34,472 nucleotides of DNA, from positions 1 through 34,472 of the forward strand of contig CAZSFZ010000023.1 in NCBI GenBank assembly GCA_964606385.1, written 5' to 3'. The notes beneath the pieces were generated by a model. The model searched no databases. It saw nothing but the letters and a program-made list of their open reading frames with translations, and was not told the DNA's origin. This document shows, piece by piece, positions 27,920-34,472 of this stretch (position 1 is the first letter of the stretch; each line of letters opens with the position of its first letter). The stretch comes from Aquincolibacterium sp964606385. GTDB lineage: Bacteria > Omnitrophota > Omnitrophia > Omnitrophales > Aquincolibacteriaceae. Position numbers and translations under genes: made by a program.

Positions 27920-28813
27920 ATGATCCCTTTTAACTACCATCATCTCTATTATTTTTATATGACCGCCAAGGAGCATTCATTCTCCAAAGCGGCCCGGGCC
28001 CTCCACATCTCCCAGCCCGCCCTGAGCTCCCAGCTCAAACAATTCGAGAACTACTGGGACCTCAAGCTCTTCAACCGTGATCCGAGGCAAGTGACGCTGA
28101 CCGAAGAGGGCCACAGGATCTTCAACTACGCTAAGGCCATTTTTGATCTGGGGCAGGAACTCGCGGACACCGTCGTCAACCGCAAACATACCGAAGACCT
28201 CAAGATCCAGCTGGGCGCTTCAAGCGCGGTCCCCAAATCGATCGTTGAGACGCTTGTCCAGTTCATCTATCGCTGCAAACCGGCGGCCAATCTGATCTTG
28301 AGGCAGGATAAGATCGACAACATGATCGAGGATCTCATGGTCCACAAACTTGATCTCGTCATCAATGACTTCTCATATGAGACCCCTTGGGAGCAAGGGA
28401 TCCAAAATCATTTGGTGGGAACGATCCCGATGGTCTTTTGTGTCAACAAAGCGATGGCGAAAAAATTTAAGGACATTCCGAAAGACCTGAATGGAGCTCC
28501 CCTGATATTGCCGACCGCGCCCGACCAGACCTATCATGCGATGCAGAACTATATTCACACCAACAAGATCAGACCCAAGATCATTGCCGAGATCCAGGAC
28601 TTGGAGTTAGGCAGGATGCTGGTGGCGATGGGAAAAGGCGTGGGACTTCTTAACTCCTATGCGGTCCTGAACTGCCCGGAACGGAAAAATCTCGCCATCT
28701 TGAAAGATCGGTCGAAATACAAGATCCATGACACGATCTACCTCATCAATCGCGAAAGAAAGGTTCCCCACCCTCTGATCACGCGCGTGATCGAGAATTT
28801 CAGGCTTGACTAG
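27920..28813 (+). CDS. LysR-family transcription regulator (NhaR-like)
   Basis: This 297-residue protein has an N-terminal winged helix-turn-helix (about 5-64) beginning NYHHLYYFYMTAKEHSFSKA and including ISQPALSSQLKQFE. The start NxxHLYYFY is typical of the NhaR-like branch. The effector-binding periplasmic-binding-protein-like domain follows (about 92-295). It diverges from the DUF1232-rnk-hss-rnk run, the usual arrangement for a LysR regulator and its target, so it may control polyamine genes. That link is inferred from position only. Confidence 0.88.
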   Translation: MIPFNYHHLYYFYMTAKEHSFSKAARALHISQPALSSQLKQFENYWDLKLFNRDPRQVTLTEEGHRIFNYAKAIFDLGQELADTVVNRKHTEDLKIQLGASSAVPKSIVETLVQFIYRCKPAANLILRQDKIDNMIEDLMVHKLDLVINDFSYETPWEQGIQNHLVGTIPMVFCVNKAMAKKFKDIPKDLNGAPLILPTAPDQTYHAMQNYIHTNKIRPKIIAEIQDLELGRMLVAMGKGVGLLNSYAVLNCPERKNLAILKDRSKYKIHDTIYLINRERKVPHPLITRVIENFRLD

Positions 28814-28996
28814 CCCGGTGACAGATCAAAGCTTTGGCATGCGGCCGGATCATGGTCGAGAATGAAAATCATGGAAGGATGACTTAAAAAGCCGTTCGAG
28901 AAAGGTCCATTTTCTATTTCGGGAAGCAGATTTTTTGTCTTTTAGAACGCTTCTACTTCTTACCCCCAATGCGGGATTTTTCTTTTCCCCGTCCTG

Positions 28997-30988
28997 CTAT
29001 TTTCCGAGCGGAAGCGTGATGATAAAAAGGGCTCCCTTCCCATCTTCGCTCACGACATCGATCTTGCCGCCGTGATTCAGCGCCACCTGATGGCAAACTG
29101 TCAAGCCCAGGCCCGTCCCTCTCGATTTGGTGGTAAAAAACGGCTCGTGGATCTTGGGGAGGTTCTCCGGACTGATGCCGCAGCCGTTATCTTTGAAACT
29201 GATAAAAAACACCTGCTCACGCTCCTTATAACCCGCGTCAACCTCAATTCGTCCGCTACGGCCAGGCAACGATTCGATCGCGTTAGACAGAATGTTACCG
29301 AAGACTTCCGCCAGCTGCAAGGGGTCCGCCTTAAGCGGAGGCAGCTTCTGGCGCTTGTATTTTTTTATAATCCGGACCGAAAGACCGTCAAAGGTCCCCT
29401 TCGCCGCGGTCACACACTCGTCAAGCAGGCGCGGAAGATGAACCTTCTCAAAGGCCGGCGTTTTGATGCGGGCATAGAACAAAAGGTTGTTAATGATCTG
29501 ACTCGATTCAAATGCTTTTTTTTCAATATTCTCGATGTGACGGAGAAGACTGGGGTGCGGTTTTTTTTGTTTTAGATTATAGGCTCCGACGCGGATAACG
29601 CTCAAAGGGGTCCTCAGCTCATGAGCCACGGTCGCGGCGAAAGTTCCGATCTCTGAAAGACGTTTCGCAGCGGCCAACGTTGTCTGCGCATCAGTCAGCT
29701 CCCGGGTCCTTTCGCTGACAAGCCGCTCGAAGGTCTTCTTGTCGCGCCGCAGAACCTCCTCGGCTTTTTTTCGCTCGGTAATGTCGCTTGCCATGCCGAA
29801 CCATTCGATGATCTCATTCTGGGAATCCAGTATGGGGATGGCCCGCGAGAAAACCCAACCCGCGTCGCTGTCGGTGCGACGGACCCGGTGTTCGAGTTCA
29901 AAGATACCCTTGGTCCGGATCGCCTCGTTGATGGCGGCCATGACTCGGGGCTGGTCCTCTGGAAAAATGTATTCCTGAAGCCAGTTCGCGTTGGGAGCGA
30001 TCGTATTGGCCAGAAAACCTTGCCCCACAAGATGGAGCATCTCGCTCCAATCAGGGCTCATTTGGTAAACAACATCCGAGGAAGCCGTCACCAGTGCCCG
30101 GAAACGCTCTTGGCTTTCATGCAACGCCCTCTTTGCCTGTATAAATTTCGTCGTCTCGCGCAACGAGAAAACCAGACTGATGACACTCCCCAACGTGTCC
30201 TTGACCGGCAGCAAACTCCAATCCCAATAGGTCATACCGCGTCCGGGCTGATCGGGGAACATGAACGGCTTGTCCTTGAAGAAAACCCCTTCGCCGGTGT
30301 CCCGAACTTGTCGAAAAACCGTTTCAGTGTCCCTGTTAGAGTATAAGGCGAAATGGTTCTGGCCGACCATTTCGGCCGGCTTCATCCCGCAGGTTTTGGC
30401 GTAAGCGTCATTGACCCAAAGAAAATTAAACTTTGGATCGAGCAGCACCAACATGACATCAGTGCTCTTGATGACGCTCTCAAGCAAACTTCGCTCGCGA
30501 CGCAGGGCCTCTTCAGCCTGTTTGCGCCTGGTAATATCACGATTGCTGGCGCGGCAGCCGAGATACTGACCCTCCGCATCAAAAACCGGCTGACAAACGT
30601 GCCCTACCCAGCAAAAAGAACCGTCGGGGCGCAAAAACCTCCATTCCCCTTCTCCCTCAATGCGGCGAGCTTCTACTTCACGAAGATGCTCTTCGAAGAG
30701 CGGCCGGTCGTCAGGGTGGATCAACTGAAAGCGCAACTGGGGGTCCGCACGGAACTCCTCTGCCGTGTGGCCGGTGATCTTCTCACAAGCCGGGGAACAA
30801 TAAAGAAAACGGCCTCCAGGGTCACACCAAAACTCCCAGTCATAAGTATTGTCCGCAATGATTCGGTAGTGGGACTCGGACGGCCATGACTGCGCCTGGA
30901 TCCGTCCCGCCTGCCGCTGGTTTTTCTTCACCTTGCCGATCTGACGGCACAATTTCTTATTTTTCTGCTGACGTCGCGGAGGGGTCAT
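28997..30988 (-). CDS. Cytoplasmic histidine kinase with three PAS domains
   Basis: This 663-residue protein has no membrane helix. A basic N-terminus (about 1-35) is followed by three PAS domains (about 40-160, 170-285, 295-415); the first and third have PAC endings (SNRDITRRKQAEE and SDITERKKAEE). A coiled coil leads into HisKA with VAHELRTPLSVIR (phospho-acceptor His about 458) and a HATPase domain with DNGCGIS and GTGLGLTVCHQ. The ATG comes 6 nt after the stop of the response regulator gene, so the two are cotranscribed and likely form a pair. The N box reads NILSNAIESLPG, as in NtrB/AtoS-type kinases. Confidence 0.92.
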   Translation of the reverse strand: MTPPRRQQKNKKLCRQIGKVKKNQRQAGRIQAQSWPSESHYRIIADNTYDWEFWCDPGGRFLYCSPACEKITGHTAEEFRADPQLRFQLIHPDDRPLFEEHLREVEARRIEGEGEWRFLRPDGSFCWVGHVCQPVFDAEGQYLGCRASNRDITRRKQAEEALRRERSLLESVIKSTDVMLVLLDPKFNFLWVNDAYAKTCGMKPAEMVGQNHFALYSNRDTETVFRQVRDTGEGVFFKDKPFMFPDQPGRGMTYWDWSLLPVKDTLGSVISLVFSLRETTKFIQAKRALHESQERFRALVTASSDVVYQMSPDWSEMLHLVGQGFLANTIAPNANWLQEYIFPEDQPRVMAAINEAIRTKGIFELEHRVRRTDSDAGWVFSRAIPILDSQNEIIEWFGMASDITERKKAEEVLRRDKKTFERLVSERTRELTDAQTTLAAAKRLSEIGTFAATVAHELRTPLSVIRVGAYNLKQKKPHPSLLRHIENIEKKAFESSQIINNLLFYARIKTPAFEKVHLPRLLDECVTAAKGTFDGLSVRIIKKYKRQKLPPLKADPLQLAEVFGNILSNAIESLPGRSGRIEVDAGYKEREQVFFISFKDNGCGISPENLPKIHEPFFTTKSRGTGLGLTVCHQVALNHGGKIDVVSEDGKGALFIITLPLGK

Positions 30989-30994
30989 GGCGGG

Positions 30995-31774
30995 TCAAAA
31001 AGGTCCCCGGCGGTTCGAACGGGGTTGATCACTGTTCACGGATTTCCGGCATTTAACCGAAAGCCTCTTTCTGCGTTTCCGGTATTGCGAAGGGGTGGAC
31101 TTCGTGAGTTTTTTGAATTGGCGAATAAAGGATTCCGGATTTTCATAACCAAGCCTGTAGGCGATCTGACTGATATTGGTCCCTCCCGAACATAACAGCT
31201 CTTTCGCTTTTTCCATTTTGACTTTGATCCGATAAGTCACGAAATTTTCCCCGGTCCGCTCCCTGAAAACCCTGCTTAAATATTTAGGGCTCAGGCACAC
31301 CGCGCGGGCCGCTTCTTCCAAGCCTGTTTTCTTGAAACAATTCCGTGCGACGAATCGTCTTGTTTTTTCAATCTTATCGCCGAGCCCCGCCTGCCCGAGG
31401 TCCCCGGCCCCCCGTTTCTTCTCCAGGATCTTTTCGATAATGTGCCTCAGCTCTTCCGGATCGGGCGGTTTTTCCATGTAGTCATCCGCCTTGCTCTTAA
31501 GGGCTTCGATGGCGGTATCCTTGGTGCTGTAACCCGTCAGCATCATGATGCCCATCTCCGGATCTCTCTTTTTGATTTCGCTGAGGCTATCCAGGCCGCT
31601 TGGTCCCGGCATTTTGATATCCAGGATGACGAGATCGATCTCATGGGCCCTTCCGAGAAGATCCAGAGCCTCCCCTCCGTTGGCCGCCTCGTAGATCTCA
31701 TATCCTCCCAGGCATTCCTTTAACTCGGCCCGGAACTCTTTATCATCATCAACAATCAAGATTTTTTCTGTCAT
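30995..31774 (-). CDS. Response regulator with AraC-type DNA-binding domain
   Basis: This 259-residue protein has an N-terminal receiver domain (1-120) with acidic Asp10/Asp11, phospho-acceptor Asp52 in LVILDIKMPG, a conserved Thr in MMLTGYS, and Lys in YMEKPPDPEEL. The C-terminal AraC domain (about 135-240) has two helix-turn-helix units, with CLSPKYLSRVFRERTGENF and ISQIAYRLGYENPESFIRQ. The tail (last ~25 residues) is basic and unstructured. It is first in a two-gene unit with the PAS kinase, which probably phosphorylates it. Targets are unknown. Confidence 0.93.
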   Translation of the reverse strand: MTEKILIVDDDKEFRAELKECLGGYEIYEAANGGEALDLLGRAHEIDLVILDIKMPGPSGLDSLSEIKKRDPEMGIMMLTGYSTKDTAIEALKSKADDYMEKPPDPEELRHIIEKILEKKRGAGDLGQAGLGDKIEKTRRFVARNCFKKTGLEEAARAVCLSPKYLSRVFRERTGENFVTYRIKVKMEKAKELLCSGGTNISQIAYRLGYENPESFIRQFKKLTKSTPSQYRKRRKRLSVKCRKSVNSDQPRSNRRGPF

Positions 31775-31818
31775 ATATGAAAGCCCCCGCGGGAAAAATT
31801 GACTTTTGGTAACTTCTC

Positions 31819-31824
31819 ATTATA
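31819..31824 (-). promoter_or_regulatory. -10 element of the response regulator operon
   Basis: A perfect TATAAT lies on the minus strand 45 bp before the ATG at 31774. The -35 region is weak, which fits an activator-dependent promoter. Confidence 0.45.
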
Positions 31825-32031
31825 CACCTATCGGGAATTCCGCTTCGACTTTCTTGCGTTTATAGACTTTTTTCCTCCTGAGGCCCCCGCATTCATCACC
31901 CAAGAGAATGGCCCGGTCAAATCCGGTTCGCGAGACATGGGAGAAGACTATACGCGGGAATTGCAGGCGTTAAGGATCCGTACGGCGCAGGCCACAAGAG
32001 GGAACAACAAAAGATCCGCTTGCCTTGAACT

Positions 32032-32044
32032 TTTGACAGTCAAA
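32032..32044. promoter_or_regulatory. Perfect palindrome, possible operator
   Basis: TTTGAC-A-GTCAAA is a perfect 6+1+6 inverted repeat about 260 bp upstream of the response regulator start. No nearby promoter clearly uses it. Confidence 0.25.
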
Positions 32045-32199
32045 CGGCATCCTTCAAGAAGAGGAGCGCCTGCATGGATCATGCGCATGAACGCGCGCAA
32101 TCGTCAACGCAGGATACACATCCTCAAAAAGTCTCAGGGGAGGTCGGCCGCAGCAATCCGGTCAGCTCGGACCGGGCACTCCCCCAGACTTCAAGGACC

Positions 32200-32367
32200 T
32201 TATTTCTTTCGTCCAACTACAAAATAGACGATCAAACCGATGAGCGGCAGAAGAAGGACCAGAATGATCCAAAGCGCTTTCTGTCCGGCGGGTCTCCCGC
32301 TCTTAACGATATCGATAATGGCCCAGATATCCAAAATCAATAGGATCAAACCAAGAATGCCACCCAT
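32200..32367 (-). CDS. PLDc_N small membrane protein
   Basis: This 55-residue protein starts MGGILGLILLILDIWAIIDI and ends VVGRKK. It has two hydrophobic helices (about 4-20 and 31-51) joined by a short basic loop (VKSGRPAGQKAL). This is the layout of the phospholipase D/cardiolipin synthase N-terminal domain family (PLDc_N, YxlE-like): D-x-W-A-I-I-D near the first helix, K-x-x-W in the middle, and P-x-I-G-x-I-x-Y-F before a basic end. Such stand-alone proteins are membrane proteins of unknown role. AGGGGG lies 7 nt upstream of the ATG. It is 63 bp downstream of the small lipoprotein gene. Confidence 0.85.
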   Translation of the reverse strand: MGGILGLILLILDIWAIIDIVKSGRPAGQKALWIILVLLLPLIGLIVYFVVGRKK

Positions 32368-32430
32368 GATACGTCCCCCTTTTGTTGAAATTTACTGCGC
32401 CGTATTGATCCGTTGCGGTTTACCGGTGTT

Positions 32431-32655
32431 TCAGAACCCCGCTTTCGCTTTCAATTCCGCCGCTTTTTGTTCCGCGCACCGTGTCGCCCGCTGCGCCGCT
32501 CTTTGCGCCAGGATCGTTTCTTTTTCGAGACCGCTTTTCCCGATCGTCGCGACAGAGTCGCCCATCCCCGTAAAAATATTTTCCTTGCATGCGTCACAAC
32601 CCGTCAAAGCCAACGCTAACACCGCTACCGCAAAAGCGAATCCGTATTTCTTCAT
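32431..32655 (-). CDS. Small lipoprotein
   Basis: This 74-residue protein has a basic start (MKKYGF), a hydrophobic core and lipobox LTGC with the lipidated Cys at residue 20. The mature part (about 55 residues) contains three more cysteines and an Ala/Lys/Glu-rich helix at the end. AAGGAG precedes the start at 7 nt. I do not recognise the family. It follows the repeat-containing lipoprotein gene by 78 bp. Confidence 0.8.
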   Translation of the reverse strand: MKKYGFAFAVAVLALALTGCDACKENIFTGMGDSVATIGKSGLEKETILAQRAAQRATRCAEQKAAELKAKAGF

Positions 32656-32733
32656 GTTCTTTTCTCCTTGATGTTGATAAGCACTTGCTTAAATGGATCC
32701 ATGAAATCCTGCATCCCGCGAAACGGGCGCTGT

Positions 32734-33714
32734 TTAGACCGGACTCGAAGCGGCGTCCGTCGAATCCGGAACGTCAGACGCGTTCGTTGTTTCCGGGGTC
32801 TCTTCTTCGGCCGTGGTCGAGGATTGCAATGCGGCCGGTGCCGCCGTCCCTTCAGCTTCCGCTGCGGCTGGTTGCGCGGCGCTTTCAACCGCCGTATCAA
32901 CCATCGCCTCGGCCTGATCCATCGCAGCATCCAACGCGCCTGAAACGGATGACGCCGAAGCCGGCGCCGAAACATCCGCCGTGGCAGTTTCACCTTCTGC
33001 GATCGAACTATTCACTACATCATCAATCGTTTTTTTAGCTTGTTCCGCCATAGAATCCAGCGAATTCGATAGGGATGTAGCCGCCGCGGAAGGCGTCGTG
33101 TCCTCCATGGCAGTTTCGTCGTCCTCGACCGCGCTATTTACCGCATCCTCAGCCTTTTTTTCAGCCTGTTCCGCCATGGAATCGAGCGAATCCGGTAAGG
33201 ATGTTGCCGCCGTGGACGGCGCCGCTTCCTCTATTGCGTTTTCAGCTTGCGCAATCATACTATGGACCGCGTTATCGGCAGTTTCTTCAGCTTGCCGTGC
33301 CACAGAATCGAGAGAATGCGGCAGCGATGTTGCTTCCGCGGAAGGCGCTGCTTCCTCCATCGCGGTTTCACCTTGCGCGACCATGCTATTGACCGCATCC
33401 CCGAATTTCTGAGTAAGATCGCCGGTAACATTTTCCGTGGACTTCGCCGCGTCCGCCAGCTGGCTCTGAACGGCCGTTCCGGCCTCAGAAAGTTCTCCTT
33501 GCGCGCCCAACGCGAGCTCATTCACCTTTTCTTGCACAGACAAGGCAGCTTCCTGAACTTGTTGGACAGGCTGAACAACCCGGCTTTCCACTGATTGTTG
33601 TGTTTGCATCAAAAACGGCTCATCCTGCGAAGCCTGCTCTTGCTTGGAACAGCCGGACAAACCGCCCCAAACGGCAAATCCGACCGCTAACAAAACCGTA
33701 AAAAGTTTTTTCAT
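32734..33714 (-). CDS. Acidic, Ala-rich lipoprotein with 42-residue repeats
   Basis: This 326-residue protein has a signal peptide with lipobox LSGC (Cys22). After a Gln/Val/Glu-rich helical part (about 35-105), four tandem 42-residue units follow (107-148, 149-190, 191-232, 233-274). Each reads approximately AVNS, then an E-x-A-x-E-E-like core, ATSL, SLDSMAEQA and a charged end. A fifth partial unit and a low-complexity Ala/Thr/Ser/Glu tail close the protein. The composition predicts an elongated helical, acidic surface protein. The family is not recognised. AAGGGGG precedes the ATG at 8 nt, and the gene lies 57 bp after mscL. Confidence 0.85.
   Translation of the reverse strand: MKKLFTVLLAVGFAVWGGLSGCSKQEQASQDEPFLMQTQQSVESRVVQPVQQVQEAALSVQEKVNELALGAQGELSEAGTAVQSQLADAAKSTENVTGDLTQKFGDAVNSMVAQGETAMEEAAPSAEATSLPHSLDSVARQAEETADNAVHSMIAQAENAIEEAAPSTAATSLPDSLDSMAEQAEKKAEDAVNSAVEDDETAMEDTTPSAAATSLSNSLDSMAEQAKKTIDDVVNSSIAEGETATADVSAPASASSVSGALDAAMDQAEAMVDTAVESAAQPAAAEAEGTAAPAALQSSTTAEEETPETTNASDVPDSTDAASSPV
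32893..33396 (-). repeat. Four tandem 126-bp coding repeats in the lipoprotein gene
   Basis: Units of exactly 126 bp encode residues 107-274. The first three are closely similar at DNA level and the fourth is more diverged, which is the pattern expected from successive duplications. Length variation between strains is likely. Confidence 0.85.
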
Positions 33715-33771
33715 ACCGGGCCCCCTTTGAGTTTTAAAGTTCGATCTCTTTCGTTGCTCCCCACGAATGGA

Positions 33772-34218
33772 TCAGATCTGCGATGTGCAATTCGGACAGC
33801 GTTTCGCATGGATCGGGATCGTCGAACAACAGAACGGACATTCCTTGGTTGTCGGCGCCGATGGGGATGCGGGTTTCGTGCCGAGCTTTTGAAGCTTATT
33901 GATCTGCTGGATCAGGAGGAAGATGACGAACGCGATGATCAGGAAGTTGATCACATTATTGAGAAAAATCCCGTAATTCAGCGTCGGCGCGCCGGCCGCC
34001 TGGGCCTCGGCGAGCGACTTATAGGCAACTCCCTTCAGGCTGACGAAAAGATTACTGAAATCCACGCCGCCGAGCAAAAGCCCGACGGGCGGCATGATCA
34101 CGTCATTGACCAGGGAGGCAACAATCTTACCGAATGCGCCGCCGATGATCACGCCGACCGCCATATCCACAACATTGCCGCGCATCACGAACGCCTTGAA
34201 TTCATCTAATATTTTCAT
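33772..34218 (-). CDS. mscL: Large-conductance mechanosensitive channel with C-terminal zinc ribbon
   Basis: The product is 148 residues. ATG at 34218 gives the canonical MscL N-terminus MKILDEFKAFVMRGNVVDMA; a frame extending to 34326 is not supported. Transmembrane helix 1 with the pore (MAVGVIIGGAFGKIVASLV) and helix 2 (GIFLNNVINFLIIAFVIFLL) are complete. The usual C-terminal helix is followed by CPFC and CPNC pairs (about 124-145), a zinc-ribbon extension absent from E. coli MscL. The channel opens at high membrane tension as an emergency valve in hypo-osmotic shock. A GGAGA-like site lies upstream. Confidence 0.93.
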   Translation of the reverse strand: MKILDEFKAFVMRGNVVDMAVGVIIGGAFGKIVASLVNDVIMPPVGLLLGGVDFSNLFVSLKGVAYKSLAEAQAAGAPTLNYGIFLNNVINFLIIAFVIFLLIQQINKLQKLGTKPASPSAPTTKECPFCCSTIPIHAKRCPNCTSQI

Positions 34219-34264
34219 ACTCTCTTTTCTCCTTTTTGACCGTTGGGTTTCAACGGGAAGCCGT

Positions 34265-34287
34265 AAAAAAACTTTTGGGGACCCAAA
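34265..34287 (-). terminator. Weak hairpin and T-run upstream of mscL
   Basis: TTTGG and CCAAA form a short stem, followed on the minus strand by seven T (34271-34265). It lies in the leader region of mscL and could be a weak terminator or attenuator. Confidence 0.3.
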
Positions 34288-34310
34288 CACAAATTCATGA
34301 GCGGATAAAC

Positions 34311-34350
34311 AAAAGGCACGCCCCACAACAGGTAAGGGAGCGTGCCTTTT
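34311..34350. terminator. Strong hairpin terminator
   Basis: AAAAGGCACGC (34311-34321) and GCGTGCCTTTT (34340-34350) form a perfect 11-bp stem around an 18-nt loop. A-rich and T-rich ends allow termination on either strand. It probably ends the leftward gene that enters from the right edge. Confidence 0.7.
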
Positions 34351-34366
34351 GCTTATTCAACATTGC

Positions 34367-34398
34367 AAAAGCATCTGAGTCTCGTTCAAGACGCTTTT
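34367..34398. other. Second, interrupted hairpin
   Basis: AAAAGC / GCTTTT outer arms enclose GTCT / AGAC inner arms with a one-sided bulge. It lies next to the strong terminator and may be a back-up terminator or part of the 3' UTR of the gene entering from the right. Confidence 0.35.
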
Positions 34399-34418
34399 AC
34401 ACCCATCTAAAACCCCGA

Positions 34419-34472
34419 TTAGTAGATCCGGGTCGCTTCTGTTTCCTGGACCGGGCGGCTGATCGCATCGCT
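34419..34472 (-). CDS. C-terminal end of an unidentified gene entering from the right edge
   Basis: Seventeen codons (ending TEATRIY) with the G/C-rich third positions typical of this genome run from the edge to a TAA at 34419, followed by two hairpins. Too little is visible to name it. Another frame, ending at 34357, stops 7 nt before the strong hairpin but uses less typical codons. Confidence 0.3.
   Translation of the reverse strand, partial: SDAISRPVQETEATRIY

Larger units (their letters stand above)
31775..32199. other. 425-bp spacer without a convincing gene
   Basis: This stretch lies upstream of the response regulator and downstream of the PLDc_N gene. It contains a -10 box at 31819-31824 and a perfect 13-bp palindrome, TTTGAC-A-GTCAAA, at 32032-32044. 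Plus-strand open frames here have unconvincing composition and run antisense into the PLDc_N gene. Otherwise I see nothing. Confidence 0.5.

Noticed and set aside
31799..32227. A 142-codon plus-strand frame
   Set aside because: Arg-rich, no recognisable motif, no ribosome site; it covers the response regulator promoter and the end of the PLDc_N gene.
32074..32343. An 89-codon plus-strand frame with GAGGAG 7 nt upstream
   Set aside because: It overlaps the well supported PLDc_N gene in antisense and has low-complexity polar composition without a promoter.
34218..34326. N-terminal extension of MscL to 34326
   Set aside because: The canonical MscL start lies at 34218, and the extension crosses the leader hairpin.

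Overview
The window looks like a fragment of a metagenome-assembled bacterial genome. My best guess is Candidatus Omnitrophota (PVC-related). I base this mainly on a single exported open reading frame of more than 4,000 codons that carries a chain of unrelated enzyme-like domains, a layout I associate with that phylum. Codons are rich in third-position G and C, and most genes have clear Shine-Dalgarno sites. The phylum call is an inference; no 16S rRNA, tRNA or ribosomal protein gene lies in the window.

Layout: (1) 1-12442, minus strand: the 4,095 visible N-terminal residues of a giant protein that runs off the left edge. In order it has a signal peptide, a QDAH/GGFHT domain (ChaN/EreA-like), five tandem ~114-residue repeats, an Ig-like segment, a SNF2-type helicase, two copies of a helical module, a HAD-like domain, a PTS enzyme I-like domain with all key residues, and a GlnD-like domain with an HD-type region. 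A five-residue motif R-[SA]-E-x-R occurs seven times, only in linkers. (2) 12887-14496, plus strand: a membrane-anchored PAS histidine kinase, divergent from the giant gene across a 444-bp spacer with good promoters on both sides. (3) 21201 down to 14544, minus strand: a run of seven genes (ferritin-like, Cys-rich secreted protein, DUF3313-like, pyruvate kinase, membrane SpoIIE-type phosphatase, VF530/DUF2132, Uup). (4) 23449-21281: a large MscS-family channel with its own terminator. (5) 24574-23654: a small basic protein, a CarD-like regulator and a zinc-knuckle protein. (6) 27815-24840: DUF1232, Rnk, homospermidine synthase and a second Rnk-like protein, with a LysR regulator (27920-28813) diverging from them. 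(7) 31774-28997: an AraC-type response regulator with its PAS histidine kinase. (8) 34218-32200: MscL with a zinc ribbon, a repeat-rich lipoprotein, a small lipoprotein and a 55-residue PLDc_N membrane protein.

Assembly: there are four 100-N gaps. Three (at 9949, 13612 and 15950) are flanked by exact 55-bp duplicates. They are contig ends that overlap by one k-mer and were not merged. Deleting 100 N plus one 55-bp copy restores one continuous frame through the giant gene, the histidine kinase and uup. The fourth gap (18575-18674, in pyruvate kinase) has no overlap and really lacks sequence.

Together the genes describe envelope and stress physiology (two mechanosensitive channels, polyamine synthesis, lipoproteins), several signalling proteins, and one very large composite protein that is the most unusual object here.
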